In this document: one piece after another, positions 17,611 through 25,610 of the stretch
How the letters are laid out: the number at the start of each line of letters is the position of its first letter
Numbering within the stretch: the stretch's first letter is position 1
Assembly (NCBI GenBank): GCA_039984715.1
Contig: JBDWUA010000014.1
Coordinates: forward strand, 409,116 to 473,115
Source of the DNA: JABSSA01 sp039984715
GTDB taxonomy: Bacteria > Pseudomonadota > Alphaproteobacteria > Rhodobacterales > Rhodobacteraceae
Direction: 5' to 3'
Length of the DNA stretch: 64,000 nt
Translations under genes and position numbers: made by a program
The notes under the pieces: model-generated
Told to the model about the DNA's origin: nothing
Seen by the model: the letters and a program-made list of their open reading frames with translations, nothing else
Databases searched by the model: none

Positions 17611-18413
17611 TCCCATTGGCTGAAATGGCGGATGCCGTCTTACACACCCCCGGTGGGCGAGAAAAGACCGCGCTGTCTCGTCAGTTTGCCGCTGAATGGC
17701 AAAGTGCGCGCGCAGGTGGCGACATGCCTGAAGTTGGTCGCGGCGATCCGCCTACACACCCAGCCCGACCGAATGCTCCTGAATTGCTTAGCCCACGAGA
17801 TGTGCCAAAACGCAAACCCGGCAGCCCACAAGGGCGTATCGCGTTGCTGCATGCCGTGGCCCATATCGAACTCAATGCTGTAGATTTGCATTGGGATCTG
17901 ATCGCGCGCTTTTCCCATGTGCCAATGCCCCCCGGATTTTACGATGACTGGGTGAAGGCTGCGGATGAAGAAAGTAAACATTTCAATTTGATGTGCGACT
18001 GTCTTGAAGAATTGGACAGCTCTTATGGCGCGTTGCCAGCCCATGCCGGCATGTGGCGCGCCGCCGAAGACACTGTTGATGATTTGATGGCACGATTGGC
18101 CGTGGTTCCAATGGTTTTAGAAGCGCGCGGCTTGGACGTGACACCCGGTATGATTGCCCTGTTCAAAAAGGCAAATGTTTCATCCGCCGTTGCCGCGTTG
18201 GAAACCATTTACGCCGAAGAAGTCAGCCACGTAGCTTATGGGTCGAAATGGTTTCACTTCTTATGCGGACGCGAAAATCTGGACCCAAAGGATGTCTTTC
18301 ACGATATGGTTCGGACCTATTTCAAGGGCGCATTAAAGCCCCCTTTTAACGAGGAAAAACGCGCCGAAGCTGGGTTGCCGCCTGACTTTTATTGGCCCTT
18401 GGTCGAAGGGTGA
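17607..18413 (+). CDS. DUF455 ferritin-like protein
   Basis: The 268-residue soluble protein belongs to DUF455 (ferritin-like superfamily). The diiron-type ligands are visible as HAVAHIELNAVDLHWD near residues 88-103, DEESKHFNLMCDCLEEL near 120-135, and YAEEVSHVAYGSKWFHFL near 205-222. MVLEARGLDVTPGM is another family motif. Its activity is not established. ATGA overlap with bcp ties it to peroxide defence. Confidence 0.87.
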   Translation: MIPLAEMADAVLHTPGGREKTALSRQFAAEWQSARAGGDMPEVGRGDPPTHPARPNAPELLSPRDVPKRKPGSPQGRIALLHAVAHIELNAVDLHWDLIARFSHVPMPPGFYDDWVKAADEESKHFNLMCDCLEELDSSYGALPAHAGMWRAAEDTVDDLMARLAVVPMVLEARGLDVTPGMIALFKKANVSSAVAALETIYAEEVSHVAYGSKWFHFLCGRENLDPKDVFHDMVRTYFKGALKPPFNEEKRAEAGLPPDFYWPLVEG

Positions 18414-18642
18414 ACGTTTTCATCACCAAGACCATTTACCTTATCACCACATAAAGAAACCCTGTTCTGCTTGAATCGAGCTGTGCGCAAATCCCAGTTT
18501 CGGCAAGAATTTGCCAATTTTACCCGCTGGTTACCACTCTTACGAGACTGCCCGCCTCGGGACTTGCCCAAGGACATGTGTATGTTTATTCAGTCGTCTG
18601 TGACAAAAGCAGCCGGGACGCTGCCTGTCAGACTGGGTTGGG

Positions 18643-19992
18643 ATGAGGAAACGTAGCGTGCGCACACGTATTGGTTTGAAACTGCATGGTGTTTTGGAAA
18701 AGTACTTTCCAGAACGTCGAGTCTTTTTGAAATCCGACACTGACACACGTTTCATTCGTTTACGCCCTGAAATGCAGTTTATCGCCTTTGCCGGGTCTGC
18801 CCTTGTCGTTTCATGGGCCATTGTCGCAACTGCGATTATCCTTATGGACTCGATCGGATCGGGTAATTTCCGTGAACAAGCCAAAAGAGATCAACGTACC
18901 TATCAGGCGCGTTTGAACCATCTGGCCGAAGAACGGGATTCGCGTGCAGAAGAAGCATTGGCCGCACAAAGCCGTTTTAACGCTGCATTGTCCCAAATTT
19001 CGGTCATTCAGTCAGAATTGTTACAATCCGAAACAAAACGCCGCGAATTGGAAACCGGGATCGGCGTGATCCAATCCACGTTGCGCGACACGATGAAAGA
19101 ACGCGAAACCGCCCGTACTGAAGTCGCCTCGCTCAAGGAAGAGATGGAAACCGGTGTCGGGTCTTCACTGGCGTCTAGTAGTGCAAACGCACCGATGGAT
19201 TTCGTCGCGGATGCCCTGGCCCGCACTGCCGCAGAGCGCGACAAAGTGGTTGCCGATGCCCAAGACGCCCTGCACGCTGCCGATGAGATGGCCACCGAAA
19301 TTGCTTTGATGCGTGAGCAAAACGACCAGATCTTTCGCCAACTGGAAGAAGCAATGACCGTGTCCGTTGCCCCGTTGGAAAAGATGTTCAGCGCAGCGGG
19401 AATGCCAACCGATTCCATTCTTGAGCAAGTCCGCCGCGGGTATTCCGGCCAAGGTGGCCCTCTAACACCCATCAGTTTTTCGACGCGCGGTCAGGTTCCG
19501 ACACCGGACACCATGCGTGCCAATCGTTTGCTTGAACAATTGGATGCTTTGAACATCTATCGGATTGCAGCGGAAAAAGCGCCCTTTGCCCACCCGGTGC
19601 GCAAGGCGACACGCTTTACCTCTGGGTTTGGATTTAGACGCGACCCAAAGACCGGCGGTCGTCGCATGCATAAGGGCGCGGATTTCGCCGGACCAAGTGG
19701 AACGGAAATCTATTCAACAGCCGATGGTGTTGTTGTTCACGCCGGATGGCAGTCCGCTTATGGACGGCTTGTAAAAATTCAACATCAGTTCGGTATTGAG
19801 ACCCGTTACGCACATCTGTCGAGAATTGATGTGAAAGTCGGCCAAAGGGTCTCGCGTGGCGATCGTATTGGTGGTATGGGAGCATCTGGACGGGTTACGG
19901 GGACACATCTCCATTATGAAGTCCGCGTCGGCGGAAAAGCCGTAAACCCTATGATCTACATCAAGGCAGCGAACGATGTTTTCAAAGAGTAA
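18643..19992 (+). CDS. M23 peptidoglycan endopeptidase, LytM-type
   Basis: The 449-residue protein has a cytoplasmic basic tail, one membrane segment (about residues 45-70), and a long coiled coil (about 80-270) rich in Glu, Gln and Arg. The C-terminal M23 domain has RMHKGADFAGPSGTEIY, with the first zinc His and Asp, and GTHLHYEVRVGG with the His-x-His pair, so the active site is complete. Such enzymes cut cross-links in the wall. The last 17 bases overlap the bactofilin start. Paired M23 endopeptidase and bactofilin genes are known in stalked and budding alphaproteobacteria, where the polymer places the hydrolase. Confidence 0.92.
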   Translation: MRKRSVRTRIGLKLHGVLEKYFPERRVFLKSDTDTRFIRLRPEMQFIAFAGSALVVSWAIVATAIILMDSIGSGNFREQAKRDQRTYQARLNHLAEERDSRAEEALAAQSRFNAALSQISVIQSELLQSETKRRELETGIGVIQSTLRDTMKERETARTEVASLKEEMETGVGSSLASSSANAPMDFVADALARTAAERDKVVADAQDALHAADEMATEIALMREQNDQIFRQLEEAMTVSVAPLEKMFSAAGMPTDSILEQVRRGYSGQGGPLTPISFSTRGQVPTPDTMRANRLLEQLDALNIYRIAAEKAPFAHPVRKATRFTSGFGFRRDPKTGGRRMHKGADFAGPSGTEIYSTADGVVVHAGWQSAYGRLVKIQHQFGIETRYAHLSRIDVKVGQRVSRGDRIGGMGASGRVTGTHLHYEVRVGGKAVNPMIYIKAANDVFKE

Positions 19993-20482
19993 AATCAACG
20001 AACCTGGGCCAAAAACAGCAGAAACTGCGAAATCGTCGTCAGTTTCTTCCGATTTGGGCTCTTCCGCTTCACCAACAAGCGGCGAATTCAAGGCCAGCGC
20101 TCCGAAGGCAAAACCGCCAGCGTCGATTCTCTCGGCTGATTTGCATATCACTGGAAATCTAAAGACGACCGGCGACATTAATGTCGAAGGCACAGTCGAA
20201 GGCGATATACGCGCGCATCTTCTGACAATTGGTGAAACAGCGACAATCAAAGGCGAAGTGGTCGCCGATGACGTTGTCGTCAACGGACGTATTGTCGGCC
20301 GCGTACGCGGTTTGAAAGTTCGTCTGACATCCACCGCCCGTGTTGAAGGTGACATCATCCACAAAACAATCGCTATTGAATCAGGTGCCCATTTTGAAGG
20401 CTCGGTTCAGCGGCAGGATGATCCATTGAATTCTGGATCAGGTGGCAAGCCCGTGGGTGCCGCAAAGCCAACGGCAAGCTAA
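19976..20482 (+). CDS. Bactofilin (polymer-forming cytoskeletal protein)
   Basis: The 168-residue protein has a disordered Ser/Ala/Pro-rich N-terminal tail (about 1-45) and a right-handed beta-helix core with ILSADLHITGNLKTTGDINVEGTVEGDIRAHLLTIGETATIKGEVVADDVVVNGRIVGRVRGLKV. A second disordered tail ends PVGAAKPTAS. Bactofilins polymerise without nucleotide at the inner membrane and recruit wall enzymes. The 17-bp overlap with the M23 gene means coupled synthesis. A terminator follows. Confidence 0.93.
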   Translation: MFSKSKINEPGPKTAETAKSSSVSSDLGSSASPTSGEFKASAPKAKPPASILSADLHITGNLKTTGDINVEGTVEGDIRAHLLTIGETATIKGEVVADDVVVNGRIVGRVRGLKVRLTSTARVEGDIIHKTIAIESGAHFEGSVQRQDDPLNSGSGGKPVGAAKPTAS

Positions 20483-20508
20483 CCAATCCTTCTGAAAAAT
20501 CTGAATTG

Positions 20509-20541
20509 AAAGCGCTTTGTGAAAACAAGGCGCTTTTTTTT
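20509..20541 (+). terminator. Terminator after the M23-bactofilin operon
   Basis: AAAGCGC (20509-20515) pairs with GCGCTTT across a short loop that contains TTGT/ACAA pairing. Eight or more T follow. It lies 27 nt after the bactofilin stop. Confidence 0.8.
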
Positions 20542-20666
20542 ACCAAGCATTTCCCGGCATGATGCCACGGCTCAGCAAACGTGTCGTTGGCAAATGGCCA
20601 ATGACTTGGTCCCGCATATGCGAACAGCAGGACCAAGCCGTCTTTATAGAGGCTAAGTCAGTCTTT

Positions 20667-21635
20667 TCAGCGTCCCAGCATCCATTGACCGTTTGGCCAA
20701 AATGCGTGGAAGGCAAAGGCGAACATCACGTCATGGGCGACGTCTTTTCCGGATTTGTCGCGCACGCGGATTGATCCGACGTCACGTCCTTCGGAAATGC
20801 GCGCAGAATCCAGCGCCGATGCCTGCCCCGCGACCCATGAAATTTCTAATCCAGCCTCTGTCACCTGTTCCTCGCGGGCCAAGCGTTCCATGGGCCATGC
20901 CCGTTTGCCCACACGAACGACGCGTGACACGGCAGGGATATCGTGTGGTGGCAATTCGCCGTTATACAAAAACGGACGTCCGCTGTCGTACCCTTCGTAT
21001 GGGTTGCGCCCGTATGAGCGATTCCAATCGGGTTCCGCCATAACCAGCCCTTCGGGGTTGCGTGCCCGAAATTCCGCCCAGCTTTCCATCCAAGTGGGCA
21101 ACTGGGTGAGACTGACACCATTCATTTCGCCAACGATGCCCTGCCCTATGGCCTGCTGCCACCAGCTTTGCGTTTCGCGGTCATACATAATCATATCAGA
21201 ATTACGGAGCTTGCCAGACACCCCAAAACTAAGCACGCGGCCCTTTACGCGGCGATCAAACGTCATGCCCGAATTACAAAGCGGGCAAAACGTAACGGCA
21301 ACTGGTGTGCTGCCAACGATATCGTTAACGATCTCGTGCCACGTCAAATATCGGATTGGGTATGCACGCGGCTCGGCGCCATCGATTTCAACTGTAATGA
21401 CAGGCTCGCGGGGACCAATGCCCTGTTTGTCGGACACACGCACAAAGCTCGGTTTGTCCAAAGCCGGAATGCCATCTTTAGGAGGGCCACCGGATAACAC
21501 TTCGACCCAATTGGCGACACTGGTCTTGGAAAAATCAGTGTCAGGCCATTCATGCCGCCAAAACGTTGGATCAGCCAATCCCACACTTGCCGTCAGAAAA
21601 ATAGCCGCAAGAACACGCGCACCCAACCACATCAT
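20667..21635 (-). CDS. DUF3179 exported protein
   Basis: The 322-residue product starts with a signal peptide (WLGARVLAAIFLTASVGLA). Signature parts of DUF3179 are AYPIRYLTWHEIVND, VAVTFCPLCNSGMTFDR with two Cys near residues 118-121, and SWWQQAIGQGIVGEM. The two Cys and conserved His/Asp residues suggest a redox or metal site, but no activity is known. The C-terminus ends HAFWPNGQWMLGR, a common end of the family. Its signal peptide fits a periplasmic place. Confidence 0.87.
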   Translation of the reverse strand: MMWLGARVLAAIFLTASVGLADPTFWRHEWPDTDFSKTSVANWVEVLSGGPPKDGIPALDKPSFVRVSDKQGIGPREPVITVEIDGAEPRAYPIRYLTWHEIVNDIVGSTPVAVTFCPLCNSGMTFDRRVKGRVLSFGVSGKLRNSDMIMYDRETQSWWQQAIGQGIVGEMNGVSLTQLPTWMESWAEFRARNPEGLVMAEPDWNRSYGRNPYEGYDSGRPFLYNGELPPHDIPAVSRVVRVGKRAWPMERLAREEQVTEAGLEISWVAGQASALDSARISEGRDVGSIRVRDKSGKDVAHDVMFAFAFHAFWPNGQWMLGR

Positions 21636-21724
21636 TCGTCCCTCCCTCGATTGATGAGTGACGAATGTGACGCAGAAGATGACTTAAGCAACCCACCTGA
21701 CGTGCTTGTGATCATAGCAGACAC

Positions 21725-21755
21725 AAAAAAGGGTGCGCTTTCGCCCACCCTTTCA
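21725..21755 (-). terminator. Terminator of the cyclophilin operon
   Basis: On the minus strand GGGTGGGC and GCGCACCC pair around GAAA (between 21731 and 21750) and are followed by TTTTTTGTGT. It lies just downstream of the second cyclophilin gene. Confidence 0.75.
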
Positions 21756-21775
21756 AATCAGATATATTGTCAGGC

Positions 21776-22327
21776 TTACGGTGTAACAGTGACCGTTTTC
21801 ATGACATCCGCGTCCCCTTCAACTGCACCAGAGCGCGGATGCCCACGCTTGATCGCATCCAGAACATCAAACCCATCCGTGACACGTCCAACCACAGTGT
21901 ATTGGCCGTTCAAGAAATGACCTTCGTCAAACATGATGAAGAATTGGCTATTTGCACTATTTGGGCTTTGCGAACGCGCCATACCGACAACGCCGCGGTC
22001 GTAAGGCACGTCGGAAAATTCAGCAGGCAAATCCGCATCGCTTGAACCGCCCGTGCCCGCACGCGCCAGATCACCGTCTTGGCGACCAAATTCAACATCG
22101 CCCGTTTGGGCCATGAACCCATCAATGACACGGTGGAAAACGACACCGTCATATTGTCCCGAGCTTGCCAGCGCAATTATGCGGTCGACGTGCTGCGGGG
22201 CCACGTCTTCTAGCAGATCAATTTTGATCGTGCCATTGGCCCCATCGCCCGCAACTTCAATTTCAATTCCACTGGCCAAGGATGGACCAGCCAGAACCGC
22301 AAGCAAACAAACGAACGCCTTATGCAT
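21776..22327 (-). CDS. Peptidyl-prolyl cis-trans isomerase, cyclophilin type, exported
   Basis: The 183-residue product has a signal peptide (HKAFVCLLAVLAGPSLASG). The cyclophilin core has GVVFHRVIDGFMAQTGDVEFGRQDG, with the catalytic Arg in FHRVI, NSQFFIMFDEGHFLNGQYTVVGRVTDGFDVLDAI, and GMARSQSPNSANSQ. It catalyses proline isomerisation, here in the periplasm. ATG 22327 is chosen over TTG 22336. It overlaps the stop of the upstream cyclophilin gene by 8 bp (ATGCATAA), so the pair is translationally coupled. Confidence 0.93.
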   Translation of the reverse strand: MHKAFVCLLAVLAGPSLASGIEIEVAGDGANGTIKIDLLEDVAPQHVDRIIALASSGQYDGVVFHRVIDGFMAQTGDVEFGRQDGDLARAGTGGSSDADLPAEFSDVPYDRGVVGMARSQSPNSANSQFFIMFDEGHFLNGQYTVVGRVTDGFDVLDAIKRGHPRSGAVEGDADVMKTVTVTP

Positions 22328-22826
22328 CCGCTGCAACCTTAACGCTGATCATGCGGTCTGGGTTCATTGGAGGTTCGCCGCGCGCGATAGCATCGACATG
22401 CTCCATCCCTTCGATCACACGTCCATAAACGGTGTATTGTCCGTTCAGGAAATGGTTGTCAGAAAAGTTGATGAAAAACTGGCTGTTCGCACTGTCCGGG
22501 TTTTGTGAGCGCGCCGCGCCCAATGTGCCGCGATCATGCGGCAGCTTGGAAAATTCTGCTGCTACATCTGGCAAGTCAGATCCGCCCGTGCCCGCCATAC
22601 GGATGTTGAACCCGTCTTCCATATCGCCATGCTGTACATCGCCGGTTTGTGCCATGAACCCGTCAATCACCCGGTGAAAGCAAACGTTGTCGTATTGTCC
22701 GCTGCGCACCAGTTCTTTCATGCGTGCTGCATGCAAAGGCGCAACATCCGCCATCAGTTCGATTGTTACTGTACCATCCTTCAATTCGATAAGGATTGTG
22801 TTTTCCGGGTCTTTGATGTCGGCCAT
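22320..22826 (-). CDS. Peptidyl-prolyl cis-trans isomerase, cyclophilin type, cytosolic
   Basis: The 168-residue protein has no signal peptide and starts ADIKDPENTILIELKDGTV. The active-site part is DNVCFHRVIDGFMAQTGDVQHGD, followed by NPDSANSQFFINFSDNHFLNGQYTVYGRVIEGMEHVDAI. It is the cytosolic partner of the exported paralogue that overlaps its 3' end. An ATG at 22826 behind AGGAGAGGCACA is chosen; the longer frame to 22934 has no family support. Confidence 0.94.
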   Translation of the reverse strand: MADIKDPENTILIELKDGTVTIELMADVAPLHAARMKELVRSGQYDNVCFHRVIDGFMAQTGDVQHGDMEDGFNIRMAGTGGSDLPDVAAEFSKLPHDRGTLGAARSQNPDSANSQFFINFSDNHFLNGQYTVYGRVIEGMEHVDAIARGEPPMNPDRMISVKVAADA

Positions 22827-22960
22827 TGTGCCTCTCCTGTCCTCAAGTTCCGCTCTTCCTAATAGGCTGCGCGCGTCGGGACAAGTGATGCATTGACCCT
22901 CGGGCCATTTCCCGCAAAACAGGCACCAAGACATTTAGGCAAAAGCCAAAGGGGAATACC

Positions 22961-24139
22961 ATGAGCTGGAAAACACTTGATCAGATGGATATCGCAGGAA
23001 AACGCGTCCTGACCCGTGTCGACATCAACGTGCCCATGGACGACGGAAAGATCACCGACAGCACACGCATCGACCGGATTGTTCCGACAATCACGGACAT
23101 CCGCGCCAAGGGTGGCAGTCCGGTGTTGTTGGCTCACTTTGGTCGCCCCAAGGGCAAACCAGTGCCCGAGATGTCATTGCGTGCGTTGGTGCCGGCATTG
23201 TCAGCAGCCTTCGGCACAGAAGTCGTTTTTATCGAGCGCCCCAACCGGGACATTATCGATGAACAAGCCCCCGATGCTGTGATTTTGATCGAAAACACCC
23301 GCTTTACCCCCATGGAAGAAGCAAACGACCCGCAAATGGCTCAGTTTTTGTCCACATTGGGGGATGTCTATTGCAATGACGCCTTTTCCGCTGCGCACCG
23401 GGCGCATGCCTCCACCGAAGGTGTCGCACGTCTGATGCGCAGCTGCGCTGGCCGTTTGATGCAAGCGGAACTGGAAGCATTGGAAGCCGCGTTGGCGACC
23501 CCCAAACGCCCTGTTGTGGCTGTCGTTGGTGGCGCGAAGGTGTCTACAAAACTAGAGCTGTTGGGAAATCTGGTCGAAAAGGTCGACGCGATTGTGATCG
23601 GCGGTGGCATGGCCAACACGTTCCTTGTCGCCAAGGGCGTCGAAATTGGCACTTCGCTTGCGGAACGCGACATGGTTGATACCGCACGCGAGATCATGAC
23701 CAAAGCCGAAGCCGCAGGATGTAAACTGCAATTGCCCGTCGATGTTGTGGCATCTGCAGAGTTCAAGGCCAATGCAGACCACAAAACGGTTCCGGCAACG
23801 GAATGCCCCGCTGATATGATGATCTTGGATGCGGGGCCGCAATCCGTAGCTGGTATCATTGAACTGTTCGAACAGGCCAATACAGTGGTGTGGAATGGTC
23901 CCTTGGGCGCGTTTGAAATTGAGCCCTTCAATGTGGCAACGGATGCGGCAGCCCGTGCGGCGGCGCGTTTGACCAAAGAAGGTAAACTGATAACCGTTGC
24001 AGGTGGAGGCGATACCGTGGCCGCCTTGAACGGATCTGGCGCGGCGGCTGACTTTACCTATATCTCTACGGCGGGCGGTGCATTTCTGGAATGGATGGAA
24101 GGCAAAACCCTTCCGGGTGTCGCAGCTTTGTCATCCTGA
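22961..24139 (+). CDS. pgk: Phosphoglycerate kinase
   Basis: The 392-residue glycolytic enzyme moves phosphate from 1,3-bisphosphoglycerate to ADP. The N-domain substrate loop is KRVLTRVDINVPMDDGKI, with LLAHFGRPKG, LIENTRFTPMEEAND and FSAAHRAHASTEGVA. The C-domain has VVGGAKVSTKLELLGNL, VWNGPLGAFEIEPF and the nucleotide part AGGGDTVAALNGSG. Length is normal for bacteria. It stands alone, divergent from the cyclophilin pair, with no gapdh nearby. Confidence 0.97.
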   Translation: MSWKTLDQMDIAGKRVLTRVDINVPMDDGKITDSTRIDRIVPTITDIRAKGGSPVLLAHFGRPKGKPVPEMSLRALVPALSAAFGTEVVFIERPNRDIIDEQAPDAVILIENTRFTPMEEANDPQMAQFLSTLGDVYCNDAFSAAHRAHASTEGVARLMRSCAGRLMQAELEALEAALATPKRPVVAVVGGAKVSTKLELLGNLVEKVDAIVIGGGMANTFLVAKGVEIGTSLAERDMVDTAREIMTKAEAAGCKLQLPVDVVASAEFKANADHKTVPATECPADMMILDAGPQSVAGIIELFEQANTVVWNGPLGAFEIEPFNVATDAAARAAARLTKEGKLITVAGGGDTVAALNGSGAAADFTYISTAGGAFLEWMEGKTLPGVAALSS

Positions 24140-24174
24140 CGATGTCCCCCAAACAGGTGGAAATGTGCAACAAT

Positions 24175-24209
24175 GTTCAAAGCGTCCAGCGCAGTCGTTT
24201 GAACGCTGG
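24175..24209 (+). promoter_or_regulatory. Interleaved inverted repeats (possible pseudoknot) before the SDR gene
   Basis: GTTCAAA (24175-24181) pairs with TTTGAAC (24198-24204). CCAGCG (24186-24191), in that loop, pairs with CGCTGG (24204-24209), beyond the first stem. The order 1-2-1'-2' is that of an H-type pseudoknot, or of two exclusive hairpins. The AAAGGAGG ribosome-binding site follows 7 nt later. Confidence 0.4.
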
Positions 24210-24228
24210 CGAATAAAGGAGGCATCAG

Positions 24229-25005
24229 ATGTCGAAATTCACATTGATCACGGGTGCCTCTGAAGGGTTGGGTGTTGAATTTGCACGGATCGCAGCCCGC
24301 GAGGGGCATTCGTTGATCCTGACTGCGCGATCCGAGGACAAGTTAAATGCATTGGCCGCAGACCTGCGTGCTGATGGAATTGATGTTTTGGTCATTCCCG
24401 CAGATTTGTCCCAGAATGGCGAAGCCGAGCGTTTGTGGTCCGCAGCGACTGAAGGCCGTCAGGTCGACGTGTTGGTGAATAATGCAGGCCTTGGGTACAA
24501 TGGACCGTTTGACGCCGAAGACGGATGGCCGCGCGAGTTGAATTCAATCAATGTGAATCTTGTCGCCCTCACCCGGTTGATGAAACTTGCCGTCCCGCAC
24601 ATGACGTCCCAAAACAGCGCCCGTATATTAAATGTGGCGTCTGTAGCGGGTGTGATGCCCGGCCCTAATATGGCCGTATATCACGCAACCAAAGCATATG
24701 TTCTGTCGCTGTCGCAAGCTGTTGCGGAAGAACTGCGCGGATCCAACGTGACAGTGACCACTCTCTGCCCCGGTGCGACGGCGACAAATTTCTTTGACGA
24801 AGCCGACATGCATTCTGTCCGCCTGTTGAAGATGGCGCCTCCCGCTAAGGCGGCTGATGTTGCGGCGTTGGGTTGGGCCAAAGCCAAATCCGGAAAACGC
24901 ATTGTCATCCCCGGCCTTTTGAATGGTCTTTTGGCATTTTCCACACGGCTTTTGCCCGGTTCATGGGTAACGCGCATAGCGGCAATCGTGATGGGCAAGT
25001 CCTGA
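24229..25005 (+). CDS. Short-chain dehydrogenase/reductase
   Basis: The 258-residue classical SDR has the NAD(P) motif ITGASEGLGVEFARIAAREG at the N-terminus, VNNAGLGYNG, the catalytic Ser in LNVASVAGVMPGPN and Tyr/Lys in YHATKAYVLSLSQAV. The end LLAFSTRLLPGSWVTRIAAIVMGKS, with a hydrophobic stretch, resembles the DltE/YqjQ-type SDRs. The Arg before GEDK (TARSEDKL) suggests NADPH preference. The substrate is unknown. It follows pgk with an 89-bp leader that contains a possible pseudoknot. Confidence 0.88.
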   Translation: MSKFTLITGASEGLGVEFARIAAREGHSLILTARSEDKLNALAADLRADGIDVLVIPADLSQNGEAERLWSAATEGRQVDVLVNNAGLGYNGPFDAEDGWPRELNSINVNLVALTRLMKLAVPHMTSQNSARILNVASVAGVMPGPNMAVYHATKAYVLSLSQAVAEELRGSNVTVTTLCPGATATNFFDEADMHSVRLLKMAPPAKAADVAALGWAKAKSGKRIVIPGLLNGLLAFSTRLLPGSWVTRIAAIVMGKS

Positions 25006-25142
25006 CGCTGGAATTTGCTCTAAAATTCGAAAAAAACACCCATAATTCAACGATTTCCTCGTCAAAGGGGATTCACACAGCGAATCATTTATGGCATAGT
25101 ATTTTTAGCGTTCCGGCAAGAGAACGCGATAGGCAGAGTATA

Positions 25143-25442
25143 ATGGCACGTTTCGCACATCCCGCATTGGGTACATTCGTTTTCTTTCTCGTGGCGCTGG
25201 CGCTTGGTGTTTATTTCACTTTCGCAGCGGTTCAGGGGGATTTTGGTCTGTTCCAACGCGCCGAAATCGAAGCGGAAACCCGCGCCATGCAATCTCAGCT
25301 GGAACGTGTTGATGCTCAGGTCACTGAGATGGAGAACCTGACGCGTCGCCTGTCTGATGATTATCTTGATCTTGATTTGTTGGATGAACAGGCCCGATCC
25401 GTACTAGGCCTCGTTCGCGCAGATGAAATTGTTGTGCGCTAG
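25143..25442 (+). CDS. ftsB: Septum formation initiator FtsB/DivIC-like
   Basis: The 99-residue bitopic protein has a short cytoplasmic N-terminus, a membrane segment near residues 10-30 (GTFVFFLVALALGVYFTFAAV), then a coiled coil from about 38 to 75 (EAETRAMQSQLERVDAQVTEMENLTRRLS). The C-terminus LDLLDEQARSVLGLVRADEIVV is the conserved end of FtsB proteins. FtsB joins FtsL and FtsQ in the divisome. ATG 25143 is chosen; the frame extends upstream to 24873 only through the SDR 3' end. It precedes pdhA, a common alphaproteobacterial order. Confidence 0.85.
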   Translation: MARFAHPALGTFVFFLVALALGVYFTFAAVQGDFGLFQRAEIEAETRAMQSQLERVDAQVTEMENLTRRLSDDYLDLDLLDEQARSVLGLVRADEIVVR

Positions 25443-25518
25443 ATCGCACAAGCCTAGATTTCAATCTCTTCCTCAATAGCCCATTCTTCATGTGATATTT
25501 GCAATATTCCCGCGCAAA

Positions 25519-25590
25519 TTGACGCAAGAGAAAACTCGCGGTGGATTCTTCTGCGAACATTCGATACAGAATAGTTCAACGCTAAACTAT
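25519..25590 (+). promoter_or_regulatory. pdhABC promoter region with palindrome shared with lpd
   Basis: TAGTTCAACGCTAAACTA (25572-25589) differs at two of 18 places from the lpd-promoter palindrome (10406-10423, minus strand). A possible sigma70 promoter, TTGACG (25519-25524), 17 nt, TGGATT (25542-25547), lies just upstream, so the palindrome would fall near +20. It ends 21 nt before the pdhA start. Regulator identity is unknown. Confidence 0.6.
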
Positions 25591-25610
25591 CTTTCGAAGG
25601 AGGTCCGCCA

